Assembly: GCA_018780435.1 (NCBI GenBank)
Contig: JADMJS010000240.1
Span: 1-48,751, forward strand
Length of the DNA stretch: 48,751 nt
Source of the DNA: Myxococcales bacterium
GTDB lineage: Bacteria; Myxococcota_A; UBA9042; GCA-2863065
Direction of reading: 5' to 3'
Below the pieces are notes generated by a model, which did no database searches, had not been told where the DNA came from, and saw nothing but the letters and a program-made list of their open reading frames with translations. Below, piece by piece: positions 20,340 through 29,498 of this stretch. Position numbers and translations under genes: made by a program. Within the stretch, counting starts at the first letter, position 1, and each line of letters starts with the position of its first letter.

Positions 20340-23300
20340 TCACTGACATGTCGACACCGCCTCTGAGTAGCGGGGCGACGTGGTTGGGCCGGAGTCGGTC
20401 GACATGGTGATGGCGAAGTCGTCGATCACGGCGCCGTAGGCCTCTCCACATGGGTTCGTGGAGACGACACCGAGGGACCAGACGTGATCGCCCTCCCCGA
20501 CCTCGATGACCCCATCAAAGTAGCTCAAGGCGCCTTGAGAGTTCGTGCTGGCGACGGGGACGCCGTCGACCCGGAGCTGGGCGACGCACGAGCCGCACTC
20601 GGCCATGCCGTGCGCCGCGAGCTTGACGAAGCCGGTGTAAGGCGCGGAGAAGACGCCGCTGGTCATCACGTGCGTCGTGCCGCAGCTAATCGTGTTGCGA
20701 TCGCCCCACAGCCGAACGGCCGACGGCGGCGAGACGACCGGCGCACCGACCGGCGTGATTCCGAAGGCGTGATTGGCGTTCGTGTCAATACTGAAGCCTG
20801 CAATATCATTCATGTTGTTGTACGACAGGAATATCTGCTCGGGTGGCGTCGTCCCGCCAGCGGGGCCGCCAAAATAGACGTAGATCGGGACTTCGGCTCC
20901 ACCCACGACGTTCATCTTCACCCAGAGCGAGAGCCGTAGCCCCGGATCGAATCGCTCGACGTAATACGGGATTGGGCCGAACGGCGACGCATAAGGCACA
21001 CCGACGGGCTCAGGGAAGATGCGGATGGAGGCAGGGTTGCCGATGGCCTTCACCGTCGCGGGATCGTCGATGACGATGCGGACGGCGACGTCTGGGAGCG
21101 AGTAGGGCGCAGTGACATAGACCGGCAGCTCGGTGTAGCCGACGCCCAACTGCCCATCGCAGTTCTCGTCCAGGGCGTTACCGCACACTTCGTCGGCGGA
21201 CGGCCTGACCGCGCTGTTGTTGTCGTCACAGTCGCCATCGTAGAGGCTCCACCCGGGCGTTCCGAAACAGACACACTCATTGGCTACCCCACCCCAATTG
21301 TCTTGGTCCTGGTCGCGATACAGTGGCACGCAGAAGGGTGCGTTGATGTCGGTGAGCCCGTCGCAGTTGTCGTCGTAGCCGTTGCAGATCTCTTGCGCTC
21401 CCGGCCTTATCTTGGGATCGAGCGGGCCACAGTCGGCGGTGTCGGCGACGCCGTCCCCGTCGTCATCGAGATCGCAGATGTTCCCTTCGGCGTCGAGATC
21501 GAGGTTGGCTTGATCGAAGTTGGCGACCATCGGGCAGTTGTCGAAGGTGTCGACGACCGTGTCGTTGTCGTCGTCCGAGTCGCATGCGTTGCCTTTGCCA
21601 TCGCCATCGAGATCACCTCCGCCGTTGCCCGCGAGAAAGGGGCAGAGGTCAGACGAATCGACGATGCCGTCATTGTCGTCGTCGAGGTCGCAGATGTCAC
21701 CCGTGGCATCACCGTCGTTGTTGCTCTGGAACGGGTTGTCCGTGAATTGGCAGTTGTCCACCAGGTCTACGACCCCGTCATTGTCGTCATCGGGATCGCA
21801 GACGTCACCGACGACGTCGTTGTCGGAGTTCTTCTGGTCACCGTTCGGGATCGCGGGGCAATTGTCGAGCGCATCGGCGATCCCGTCGCCGTCCCCGTCG
21901 CTGTCGCAGGCGTCGCCAGCGCCGTCCCCGTCGGAGTCGAACTGGCTCGGGTTGAAGTTCAGCGGGCAATTGTCGTCGGGATCGTTCTGCCCATCGTTGT
22001 CGTCGTCGAAGTCACAGACGTCTCCGCCGCCGTCGCCGTCGGTGTCGAGCTGATCGACGTTCTTCACGTCGTCGCAATTGTCGGGCTGATCGGCGATCCC
22101 GTCATTGTCGTCATCAGGGTCGCAGAGATCGCCGAGCGCGTCAGCGTCGATATTGGACTGGTCCGGGTTTGATACGGCTGCACAATTATCCACCGTGTCC
22201 TCGGCACCATCGCCGTCATCGTCGAGGTCGCAGACGTCACCCTTCCCGTCACCGTCGAAGTCGGCCTGGTTCGGGTTGGCGATGGCGGGGCAATTGTCCG
22301 AAGCGTCGGAGCGGCCGTCGCCGTCACCATCTTGGTCGCAGAGATCGCCGAGCCCGTCCGAGTCCGAGTCGGCCTGGTCGAGGTTCTGCAACGTCGGGCA
22401 ATTGTCGGTCGCATCGGGCACGGTGTCACCGTCGTCATCAGCGTCACAAGTGTCGCCAATACCGTCGCTATCGAGATCGAGCTGGCTGTTGGGGACGAGC
22501 GGGCAGTTGTCACCGTTGTCGAGTGCGCCGTCACCGTCATCGTCGAGATCGCACACGTCGCCGATCTTGTCCTTGTCGAGATCGGCTTGATTCGGGTTGA
22601 CCGTCGTCGGGCAGTTGTCCTGCGCGTCGGTCAGGCCGTCGTTGTCGCGGTCCGAGTCACAGGCGTCGCCGAGCCCGTCGAGATCCGTGTCGACCTGGCT
22701 CGGGTTCTTGATGGTTCGGCAGTTGTCAGCGAAGTCGATGATGAAGTCGCCGTCGTCGTCGACGTCGCAGGCGTCGCCGAACGCGTCACCGTCGGTGTTG
22801 GTTTGATCATCTGAGAGGTCGGGACACCCATCACTGCCATTCGGAACGCCGTCACCGTCACGGTCGCCGTCGCAGACATCCCCGATCAGGTCCTTGTCGA
22901 GATCCTCTTGACCCGCATTCTTGTTCACGGGGCAATTGTCGGCCAAGTCGGGGTAGCCATCTCCGTCATCGTCGAAGTCGCAGACGTCGCCTTGAGTGTC
23001 GAGGTCGAGGTTCGCTTGCGTCTCGTTGTCGATATCTGGACAATTATCAAACCCGTTCTTGAGCCCATCGCCATCGCGGTCGTCGTCACAGTCGTTGCCG
23101 AGGTCGTCTTGGTCGATGTCGGCTTGGGTCGGGTTCGCCGTCTTCGGGCAATTGTCGAGGTTGTTCGGCACCCCGTCCGCGTCGAGATCGCTGTCGCAGG
23201 CGTCGCCCAGCCCATCGCCATCGGTGTCCTTCTGAGCCGGATCCTTCACGATTCGACACTTGTCCTGTGCGTCGGGCACTCCGTCCGCGTCGTCGTCGAG

Positions 23301-26300
23301 GTCGCAGGCATCGCCCGCCCCGTCAGCGTCGGTGTCGGTCTGATCGTCCTTCACGTTCGGGCACCGATCGGTCCCATTGGGCACATTGTCGCCGTCGCGA
23401 TCGGGGTCACAAGCATCCCCCTCGGCGTCCCCGTCTAGGTTCTCTTGGCCGGGATTCGCATCGGACGGACAGTTGTCGGCGGCGAACTCGAGACCATCTC
23501 CGTCCGCGTCGCCGTCGCAGGGGTCGCCGACGCCGTCCCCATCCACGTCGGCCTGGGTCGGATTGGCGACGCTCGGACAGTTGTCGGCACCGTCGAGACG
23601 GCCGTCGCCATCGTCGTCGTCATCGCAGGCGTCGCCCTTCTTGTCCTTGTCGGTGTCCTTCTGATCGTCCTTCAGGCCCGGGCAGACGTCGACGCTATCG
23701 TCTGCGCCGTCGCCGTCGGCGTCCGTGTCACAGGCATCCCCTTGCCCGTCTTTGTCGAAGTCCGCTTGACCGGCGTTCTTCACGAAGGGGCAGTTGTCCG
23801 TCGCGTTCCCCACGGAGTCGCCATCGCGATCGGCGTCGCACACGTCGCCCGAGCCATCGTGGTCGAAGTCGGCCTGGTCCACGTTAGACGACAGCGGGCA
23901 ATTGTCGAGCGTATCGACGACACTGTCGCCATCGTCATCCGTATCGCATGCGTCACCGACCGTGTCGCCGTCGAGGTCGATCTGACTCGCGTTGGCCACG
24001 AGTGGACAGTTGTCGACGGCGTCGAGGCGGTTGTCATTGTCGTCATCGGGGTCGCACGCGTCTCCGAGCGTGTCCTTATCGACGTTCTCTTGACCTGGGT
24101 TGGAAGTCGCGGAGCAGTTGTCACCACTGTCGATGACCCCATCGCCATCGTCGTCGTCATCACAGAGGTTGCCACGCCCGTCCGCGTCGGTGTCGATCTG
24201 TGCGGGATCGAAGGTCAATGGGCACTTGTCGGTCGCATCGACGACGCCGTCGCCGTCGTCGTCGAAGTCGCAGGCGTCTCCTTGCGGGTCGCCGTCGGTG
24301 TTCATCTGATCTTCATTAGCCACCGTCGGACAATTGTCGACAGCATCCAGCGTGCCATCGAGGTCCTCGTCCGAATCGCAGGGGTCGCCTCGCCCGTCGC
24401 CGTCCAAGTCGCTCTGATCCGGATTGAACATGAAGGGACAGTTGTCAAAGCCGTCAGGCTTGCCGTCGTTGTCGTCGTCGGTGTCGCACGCGTTGCCGAA
24501 AGCGTCCCCGTCGGTGTTCGACTGAGCCGTATTGGCGGCCGTCACGCAGTTGTCGACGCCGTCGAGCACGCTGTCGCCGTCGTCATCGGGGTCGCAGGCG
24601 TCGCCGAGCGAGTCGCCGTCGATGTTCTGTTGACCCGCGTTCGCATCGCGATCGCAATTGTCGGAGGCGTCGGGGACACCATCGCCGTCTTGATCGGGGT
24701 CGCAGGCGTCACCGAACGTGTCCTGATCGAGGTTCGCTTGGTTGCCGTTTGGAACGGTGGGGCAATTGTCGTCGGCGTCGTCTTCGCCGTCCCCGTCGTC
24801 GTCGGCATCGCAGGCATCACCGACGGCGTCGCCATCGAGGTTCCCCTGCGACGGATCCGGCACGTTCGGGCAGCGATCGACGGCGTTCAGAACGTCGTCA
24901 CCATCACGATCACCGTCACAGGCGTCGCCGAGACCGTCTTGATCGAGGTCGGCTTGGGTCGCCTCCCAGACCGACGGGCAACGGTCGACTCCGTTCGGGA
25001 CGCCGTCCCCGTCGCGATCCGAGTCGCACGCGTCGCCGAGCTCGTCGTCGTCGAGGTCACTCTGGTCGGCGTTCGGCGACAGGAGGCAGTTGTCCTTCGT
25101 GTCGAGCACGCCGTCCCCATCGTCGTCATCGTCGCAGGCGTCGCCGAACGCGTCCGCATCGAAGTTCTGCTGCTGGGTGTTGGCGACGAGCCGGCAGTTG
25201 TCGCTGCCGTCGAGGATGCCATCGCCGTCGTCGTCGCCATCGCACGGGTTCCCGAGCCCGTCACTGTCGGGGTCACCCGAGTCGGCGCTCGCCACGAAGG
25301 GGCAGTTGTCGTCGACATCGTCGAGTTCGTCGTTGTCGTCATCGGGGTCGCAGGCGTCACCGACGAGATCGCCGTCGTTGTCCTTCTGATCGAGGTTGAC
25401 AACGAGATCGCAGTTGTCGTCGAGGTTCGAGTAACTGTCGTCGTCGGCGTCGAGGTCGCATGCGTCTCCCTGGGTGTCGCCGTCGGCGTCGCCTTGACCT
25501 GGGTTGAAGGCGAGCAGGCAGTTGTCTTCGTCATCGGACACGCCATCGCCGTCGTCGTCGTCGTCGCAGGAGTTCCCCCGCCCGTCGCCGTCTGGGTCGA
25601 GCTGCTTCGGGTCGTAGAACCCGGGGCACACGTCGCTGACGTCGATGACACCGTCACCGTCGTCGTCGTCATCGCACGGGTCGCCGAGCCCATCCCCTTC
25701 GAGGTCGTCTTGGGGGCCTACGACGGTGGGACAGTTGTCGGCGACATCGAGCACACCGTCGTCGTCGTCATCGGGGTCGCAGAGGTCGCCGAGTCCGTCG
25801 TCGTCGGTGTCCTGTTGCTCCGGGTCGGCGATCGCGATGCAGAGGTCCTCGAAGTCGAAAACACCATCCCCATCGGTGTCCGTGCTGCACTCCGGCGCCG
25901 GATCGGTGAGTCCGTCGCAGTCGTCGTCGATGCCATTGCAGACGTCGGCCGACGCGAGGACCCCGCTGCAGCTCCCAAAGTCGCCGAGCTCGGGGTCGCA
26001 GGTCCTCGAACCGATGCAGGTGCCGAAGTCGTTCGTGAGGACACACGCTTCGTCCGTGACGTCCTCGTCCGTGGTGCCGTCGCAGTCATCGTCCTGGCCA
26101 TTGCAGCTCTCGAGCGCCGGGGTCGTCGCGGAACACTCCGAGAGCGTCCCGTCTTCGCATGAGCGGACGCCCAGGCAGACGCCCGCCGCGTTCTCGCGGG
26201 TGCAGGCTTCCGGAACGACCCCGTCGTCCTTTGAGCCGTCGCAATCGTCGTCTTGATCATTGCAGACCTCGGCGCTCGCGGTGCCCGCCGTGCAGCCGGT

Positions 26301-27152
26301 CCATACACCCTTCGTACATTGTTCCTCACCGGCGCAGGTCCCGGCTTGTGACGTCGTCTCACAGGGCCGCACCAAGGCCTCGTCCGAGGCGCCATCGCAG
26401 TCGTCGTCCAGGTCGTTGCAGAGTTCGGGGGCCGGGGCCGGGCCCTTGCAGGTGCCCCAGCTTCCGCCCGTGCACTCACGGGTGCCGGGGCAGGCGCCGT
26501 AGACGTTCGAGACGGTGCAGCCTTCGGCCGCGAGCTCGTCGGTGGACCCGTCGCAGTCGTCGTCGTTGCCGTTGCACGTCTCGACGGCCGGGATCGGGGC
26601 GTCACACGTCCACGCCTCGCCCGTGCAGCGGTCGATGCCACTACACGTGCCCGCATCGGTCGTGACCTCACAGCCGCGATCGGCGGCGATCTTCCCCGGG
26701 ACGCACTCGCAATCGCCACTCGTCGGAACGCAAAGGCCCTCTGCGCAGGTGTAACCAGCGTCGCAGGTGGGCTCATCGGAGCCCGCGGAGGCCCCCGGAG
26801 GCGTGCATTCCGCGAGGCAAAGACCTGAGAGAGCCCCCGAAGATGCACAGGAATGGCCGGCAGCGCAGCCGTCGCCACACGGTTCGCACGCCACCGCCGT
26901 GCCCGGAAGGGCCGCCACGTCGTTCGTCGCGTCGACGTCTCCGACCGCGCCGTCTGGCGTCGCCACGTCGTCCCAAAGGTCGTCGAGGACGCTGTCGGGC
27001 CCGTCGCCGTCGGCGGTGACGGCGTCGGGCGCCTGGACGTCGACGAGTGCGTCAGGCTGCGCCGCAATCGTGCCTGCGGGATCACCGCAGCCGACCGCAA
27101 GGGCCACGTAGAGGCCCCCGAGGGCGCATGACACAGCGAAGTAGAGACGCAT
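20340..27152 (-). CDS. giant lipoprotein with about 41 thrombospondin type 3 repeats
   Basis: A 2270-residue protein: lipoprotein signal (MRLYFAVSC ... LAVGC, Cys22), Asp-rich linker and a Cys-rich region. Five CNGxDDDCDG modules (MopE-like metal-binding motif) follow, then about 41 calcium-binding thrombospondin type 3 units (DxDGDGxGDxCD, about 36 residues each), then two more CNG/CGN modules. The C-terminus resembles DUF2341 (VPIYVYFGGP region) followed by a PA14-like or lectin-like sandwich (residues about 2110-2270). The aspartates would bind well over a hundred calcium ions, giving a long rigid stalk that holds the C-terminal binding domain away from the outer membrane (family knowledge plus inference). 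The start follows AAGGG too closely for a normal ribosome site, and a TATGAT box lies six bases upstream. Confidence 0.9.
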   Translation of the reverse strand: MRLYFAVSCALGGLYVALAVGCGDPAGTIAAQPDALVDVQAPDAVTADGDGPDSVLDDLWDDVATPDGAVGDVDATNDVAALPGTAVACEPCGDGCAAGHSCASSGALSGLCLAECTPPGASAGSDEPTCDAGYTCAEGLCVPTSGDCECVPGKIAADRGCEVTTDAGTCSGIDRCTGEAWTCDAPIPAVETCNGNDDDCDGSTDELAAEGCTVSNVYGACPGTRECTGGSWGTCKGPAPAPELCNDLDDDCDGASDEALVRPCETTSQAGTCAGEEQCTKGVWTGCTAGTASAEVCNDQDDDCDGSKDDGVVPEACTRENAAGVCLGVRSCEDGTLSECSATTPALESCNGQDDDCDGTTDEDVTDEACVLTNDFGTCIGSRTCDPELGDFGSCSGVLASADVCNGIDDDCDGLTDPAPECSTDTDGDGVFDFEDLCIAIADPEQQDTDDDGLGDLCDPDDDDDGVLDVADNCPTVVGPQDDLEGDGLGDPCDDDDDGDGVIDVSDVCPGFYDPKQLDPDGDGRGNSCDDDDDGDGVSDDEDNCLLAFNPGQGDADGDTQGDACDLDADDDSYSNLDDNCDLVVNLDQKDNDGDLVGDACDPDDDNDELDDVDDNCPFVASADSGDPDSDGLGNPCDGDDDGDGILDGSDNCRLVANTQQQNFDADAFGDACDDDDDGDGVLDTKDNCLLSPNADQSDLDDDELGDACDSDRDGDGVPNGVDRCPSVWEATQADLDQDGLGDACDGDRDGDDVLNAVDRCPNVPDPSQGNLDGDAVGDACDADDDGDGEDDADDNCPTVPNGNQANLDQDTFGDACDPDQDGDGVPDASDNCDRDANAGQQNIDGDSLGDACDPDDDGDSVLDGVDNCVTAANTAQSNTDGDAFGNACDTDDDNDGKPDGFDNCPFMFNPDQSDLDGDGRGDPCDSDEDLDGTLDAVDNCPTVANEDQMNTDGDPQGDACDFDDDGDGVVDATDKCPLTFDPAQIDTDADGRGNLCDDDDDGDGVIDSGDNCSATSNPGQENVDKDTLGDACDPDDDNDNRLDAVDNCPLVANASQIDLDGDTVGDACDTDDDGDSVVDTLDNCPLSSNVDQADFDHDGSGDVCDADRDGDSVGNATDNCPFVKNAGQADFDKDGQGDACDTDADGDGADDSVDVCPGLKDDQKDTDKDKKGDACDDDDDGDGRLDGADNCPSVANPTQADVDGDGVGDPCDGDADGDGLEFAADNCPSDANPGQENLDGDAEGDACDPDRDGDNVPNGTDRCPNVKDDQTDTDADGAGDACDLDDDADGVPDAQDKCRIVKDPAQKDTDGDGLGDACDSDLDADGVPNNLDNCPKTANPTQADIDQDDLGNDCDDDRDGDGLKNGFDNCPDIDNETQANLDLDTQGDVCDFDDDGDGYPDLADNCPVNKNAGQEDLDKDLIGDVCDGDRDGDGVPNGSDGCPDLSDDQTNTDGDAFGDACDVDDDGDFIIDFADNCRTIKNPSQVDTDLDGLGDACDSDRDNDGLTDAQDNCPTTVNPNQADLDKDKIGDVCDLDDDGDGALDNGDNCPLVPNSQLDLDSDGIGDTCDADDDGDTVPDATDNCPTLQNLDQADSDSDGLGDLCDQDGDGDGRSDASDNCPAIANPNQADFDGDGKGDVCDLDDDGDGAEDTVDNCAAVSNPDQSNIDADALGDLCDPDDDNDGIADQPDNCDDVKNVDQLDTDGDGGGDVCDFDDDNDGQNDPDDNCPLNFNPSQFDSDGDGAGDACDSDGDGDGIADALDNCPAIPNGDQKNSDNDVVGDVCDPDDDNDGVVDLVDNCQFTDNPFQSNNDGDATGDICDLDDDNDGIVDSSDLCPFLAGNGGGDLDGDGKGNACDSDDDNDTVVDTFDNCPMVANFDQANLDLDAEGNICDLDDDGDGVADTADCGPLDPKIRPGAQEICNGYDDNCDGLTDINAPFCVPLYRDQDQDNWGGVANECVCFGTPGWSLYDGDCDDNNSAVRPSADEVCGNALDENCDGQLGVGYTELPVYVTAPYSLPDVAVRIVIDDPATVKAIGNPASIRIFPEPVGVPYASPFGPIPYYVERFDPGLRLSLWVKMNVVGGAEVPIYVYFGGPAGGTTPPEQIFLSYNNMNDIAGFSIDTNANHAFGITPVGAPVVSPPSAVRLWGDRNTISCGTTHVMTSGVFSAPYTGFVKLAAHGMAECGSCVAQLRVDGVPVASTNSQGALSYFDGVIEVGEGDHVWSLGVVSTNPCGEAYGAVIDDFAITMSTDSGPTTSPRYSEAVSTCQ
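21430..25895 (-). repeat. tandem thrombospondin type 3 coding repeats, period about 108 bp
   Basis: This stretch of the lipoprotein gene consists of about 41 head-to-tail units of roughly 36 codons. Each codes a DNCP...NxxQxDxDxDGxGDxCDxDDDGDG unit. Copies differ from each other at many positions, so this is an old, diverged array rather than a fresh expansion. The repeats also create long open frames on the opposite strand that are not genes. Confidence 0.9.
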
Positions 27153-27158
27153 CCCTTC

Positions 27159-27189
27159 ATCATACCGAAAAGACGGCGGAGCGCGTGAA
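27159..27189 (-). promoter_or_regulatory. putative promoter of the thrombospondin-repeat lipoprotein
   Basis: On the minus strand a TATGAT hexamer (27164-27159) lies six bases before ATG 27152. A weak -35-like TTCACG (27189-27184) is 19 bases further upstream. A -10 box this close to the start codon would place transcription at or next to the ATG, giving a leaderless or near-leaderless mRNA. The hexamer is seen; its use is inference. Confidence 0.3.
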
Positions 27190-27207
27190 GAAGACCGGGT
27201 GAGGGCA

Positions 27208-27981
27208 TCAAAGACGCGTCGGATCCGATGGTCCCTCGTCGTTCGACTGGAGCATCAGCCCGGCTTCCCGCAGGAACGCCACGAGGACTCCGTCACCGTC
27301 TCCGCGGCGCGGACCCGCGCGTCGCCCGTCGGGCGTGGCGCTCGCGTCGCGCTCTGGGTGAAACTGCACTCCCCAGACCGGTCTTCCGCGCAGGCGTATC
27401 GCCTGAACCTTACAGGGCTCGCCCTCACCGATGAGCTCGAAACAGCTCGGCAGCAGGGTGACGCCCTCCACGTGGCTCACGACGAAGTCACCGTCGAGCG
27501 CAGCCCCGACGAGGCCGCCGTCGCCGACCCGGCGCACGCGACGGAGCCCCGTCTCCTTCGTGTGGCCATCGTAGGAACCGGACGCGCGCCCCCCGTGCAC
27601 GGGGCCGATGGCGCCTCCGTGCGAGAGCACCAATGCTTGGTGTCCACCACAGATGGCGAGGAGGGGACGCGCCGAGTCGGCGAGGGCAGCGATGAGGGCG
27701 AAGAGGTGGGCGCGGGCGCCGTTGGGATACGCGTCGAAGGGGACCCCTTGAGGGCCGAGCACGACGGCCGTTGGCCCAAGGCGCGCGACCTCCTCCAGCG
27801 AGAGGCGTCGAAAGTGACGGATGTGGACCTGAAAGGCGGCGTCACCGCCGACGCGCAGGCGGGCGAGCCGCTCGAAAGCCCTGGCGATACGGCGGGTTCC
27901 GTTTCGGGTGGCGGCGTCCGGGTTGATGTTGATGACGAGCAGGCGCTGGCGCGGACCGGCCACCACGGGTGTGCCGCTCAC
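27208..27981 (-). CDS. class I glutamine amidotransferase-like protein
   Basis: A 257-residue stand-alone GATase1 domain. The nucleophile elbow is LLAICGGHQ with Cys111, and the catalytic His208 and Glu210 are in WGVQFHPE, so the full triad is present. Such domains hydrolyse glutamine and hand ammonia to a synthase partner; stand-alone members also include gamma-glutamyl hydrolases. No matching synthase is next to it. The start is GTG, overlapping the stop of the hydrolase gene as GTGA (27981-27978). It is the last gene of a five-gene minus-strand operon, so its substrate may be linked to the methyltransferase and hydrolase upstream (inference). Confidence 0.85.
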   Translation of the reverse strand: MSGTPVVAGPRQRLLVININPDAATRNGTRRIARAFERLARLRVGGDAAFQVHIRHFRRLSLEEVARLGPTAVVLGPQGVPFDAYPNGARAHLFALIAALADSARPLLAICGGHQALVLSHGGAIGPVHGGRASGSYDGHTKETGLRRVRRVGDGGLVGAALDGDFVVSHVEGVTLLPSCFELIGEGEPCKVQAIRLRGRPVWGVQFHPERDASATPDGRRAGPRRGDGDGVLVAFLREAGLMLQSNDEGPSDPTRL

Positions 27982-29009
27982 GGCGCCGAATCGCCCCCAG
28001 CTCCAGGCTTGGTCCGCTCGGCGTCTCCGAGTGGCGCCATCGGCAGCAAGTGGGCCGAGATGAGGGCGGCGAGGCGCGCCGGGTCGTGCAGGTGCACGTT
28101 GTGGCCAACGTGCGGCAGAGTCACAGCACGGTGATCGCGGATCAGCGCGAGCCGTTCGGCGCGGTCGGGCGCGGGGAAGCCGCGTTCGGCGTCAATGACC
28201 AGCGTCGGGGCGGCGATTCGAGACCAGAGCTCCCTGGCGTGGTCGATGACGAACGGCATTCCGGACCGCGCCTTGTGGAGCGGATCGCTCTTCCAAATCC
28301 AGCCGTTACCGCCCGGTGCGGGGCGGGTTGCGAGGCCCGCGAGCCAGAGCGCGACGGGCGCTGCCAGCAGTCGATCGGCCTGCATGAGCCGGCGAGCGGC
28401 GTCGCCCTGGCCCGCCATCACGTCGGCTGGGGCCGCGTCGTCCCCGTCGGCTCGGTCCTTCGTGGCGTGAACGCGGTCGCGCTTGACCCACGCCGCTCGG
28501 GTGGTGGAGACGAAGCCGTGAAGGCGGGCGGCCACAAGGCCCGGACCCTCGGACGGTGGTCCGAGCCCTTCGATGAGCACGAGGCGCCGCACGTCTTCGG
28601 GGAAGGTCCCTGCGAAGTAGGCGGCGACCGAACCGCCCATCGAGTGGCCGATGAGGTCTATCGATTCCGCGCCCATCAGGCCATCGGCCCGGAGGGCGAG
28701 CACGAGGTTATGGAGGTCGAGCAGGTAGTCGGGGAACCAGTACGCGCCGCCGGGTCCCACCCAGTCGCTGTCGCCGTGTCCGCGCGCGTCGGGGACGACG
28801 ACACGGAAGTCACGGGCGAGTCGGTCGGCGACGGGCCCCCAGCTCGCGCCTTGATCGAGCCACCCATGGTGCAGGATCACGAGCGGTCGAGCGGGGACGG
28901 CGCTCCCGTCGTGGTCGTAGAGGCGGTATCGCAGGGTGAGTCCGGCCGAACGCCAGGTGCGCTGGACCGGTGACCGGAGGACGTCGAAGCCGTCAGGGAG
29001 CGCGCTCAT
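27978..29009 (-). CDS. alpha/beta hydrolase
   Basis: A 343-residue alpha/beta-hydrolase-fold enzyme. Visible elements are the oxyanion motif LHHGWLDQG (from residue 47), DARGHGDSD, the nucleophile elbow GHSMGG with Ser123, the acid in TLVIDAERG and the catalytic His in LPHVGHNVHLHDP. A helical cap is inserted at about residues 160-260. The substrate is not predictable; esterase, lactonase or C-C hydrolase are all possible. ATG 29009 overlaps the stop of the upstream lipoprotein gene (ATGA) and is preferred over a start seven codons earlier. Confidence 0.88.
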   Translation of the reverse strand: MSALPDGFDVLRSPVQRTWRSAGLTLRYRLYDHDGSAVPARPLVILHHGWLDQGASWGPVADRLARDFRVVVPDARGHGDSDWVGPGGAYWFPDYLLDLHNLVLALRADGLMGAESIDLIGHSMGGSVAAYFAGTFPEDVRRLVLIEGLGPPSEGPGLVAARLHGFVSTTRAAWVKRDRVHATKDRADGDDAAPADVMAGQGDAARRLMQADRLLAAPVALWLAGLATRPAPGGNGWIWKSDPLHKARSGMPFVIDHARELWSRIAAPTLVIDAERGFPAPDRAERLALIRDHRAVTLPHVGHNVHLHDPARLAALISAHLLPMAPLGDAERTKPGAGGDSAP

Positions 29010-29446
29010 GGTGCGCCCGGGGATCCACAAAGGCCAGGGTCGCCGTCAGCGGACCAACAATCCGATCCGGCTGGGCAGTCCACGGAGCCGCAGCAGTAGA
29101 TCGACAGCTCGCCCGAGACGCAGCGACCGTTGATGCAGTCCTGGCCACCCGCGCAATCACAATGGGTCACGCAAGCCACCACCGGGGTCCCCGAGTCGGA
29201 AGACCCGCGGCTATCGAGGAGCTCGAGGCCAGGTCCCGGGAAAGCCGAGACGTCATCCATCGACGTCGTCGGTGTGCCCGGTGTCACGCGGGGCTCGCCG
29301 GTCGGCGGCTGTCGCGATGATCCAGCGTCATCGGCCGGAATAGTGACTTCGATGCACCCCGACGTGATGAGCAGGACGAGGAGGTGACATGGTCGATGGC
29401 AGGAGCCGAGCGCGGCGAGCGAATTGACCGCCTGTGGACACTTCAA
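29006..29446 (-). CDS. small Cys-rich lipoprotein, TTG start
   Basis: No ATG opens this frame near the signal sequence. TTG 29446 is preceded by GGAGG at seven bases, giving a 146-residue protein with a hydrophobic stretch (HLLVLLITSGC, lipobox ITSGC, Cys31). A Pro/Thr/Ser/Gly linker follows, then a C-terminal Cys-rich part with pairs such as CVTHCDCAGGQDCINGRC and YCCGSVDCPAGSDC. Such Cys-rich tails are common in exported myxobacterial lipoproteins. It sits between the methyltransferase gene (52 bases upstream) and the hydrolase gene (4-base overlap). The start codon choice is the weak point. Confidence 0.65.
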   Translation of the reverse strand: MKCPQAVNSLAALGSCHRPCHLLVLLITSGCIEVTIPADDAGSSRQPPTGEPRVTPGTPTTSMDDVSAFPGPGLELLDSRGSSDSGTPVVACVTHCDCAGGQDCINGRCVSGELSIYCCGSVDCPAGSDCWSADGDPGLCGSPGAP

Positions 29447-29498
29447 GAGGCTGCCTCCAATGGGGCCGTCCCACGAAGCGCCATCGTGGGACCGACCG

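Noticed and set aside
21430..25895. Regular repeats that could be mistaken for a CRISPR or satellite array
   Set aside because: The period of about 108 bases keeps the reading frame and codes thrombospondin type 3 units; there are no identical repeats with unique spacers.
23445..26162. 905-codon open frame on the plus strand rich in Val, Ile and Ala
   Set aside because: It is the exact antisense of the thrombospondin repeats. Asp-rich GAC/GAT codons read backwards give Val/Ile codons without stops, and there is no start signal or domain.
27199..28134. 311-codon plus-strand frame opposite the amidotransferase and hydrolase genes, with another at 27969-28973
   Set aside because: The minus strand carries full catalytic motifs in both genes; the plus frames have none.
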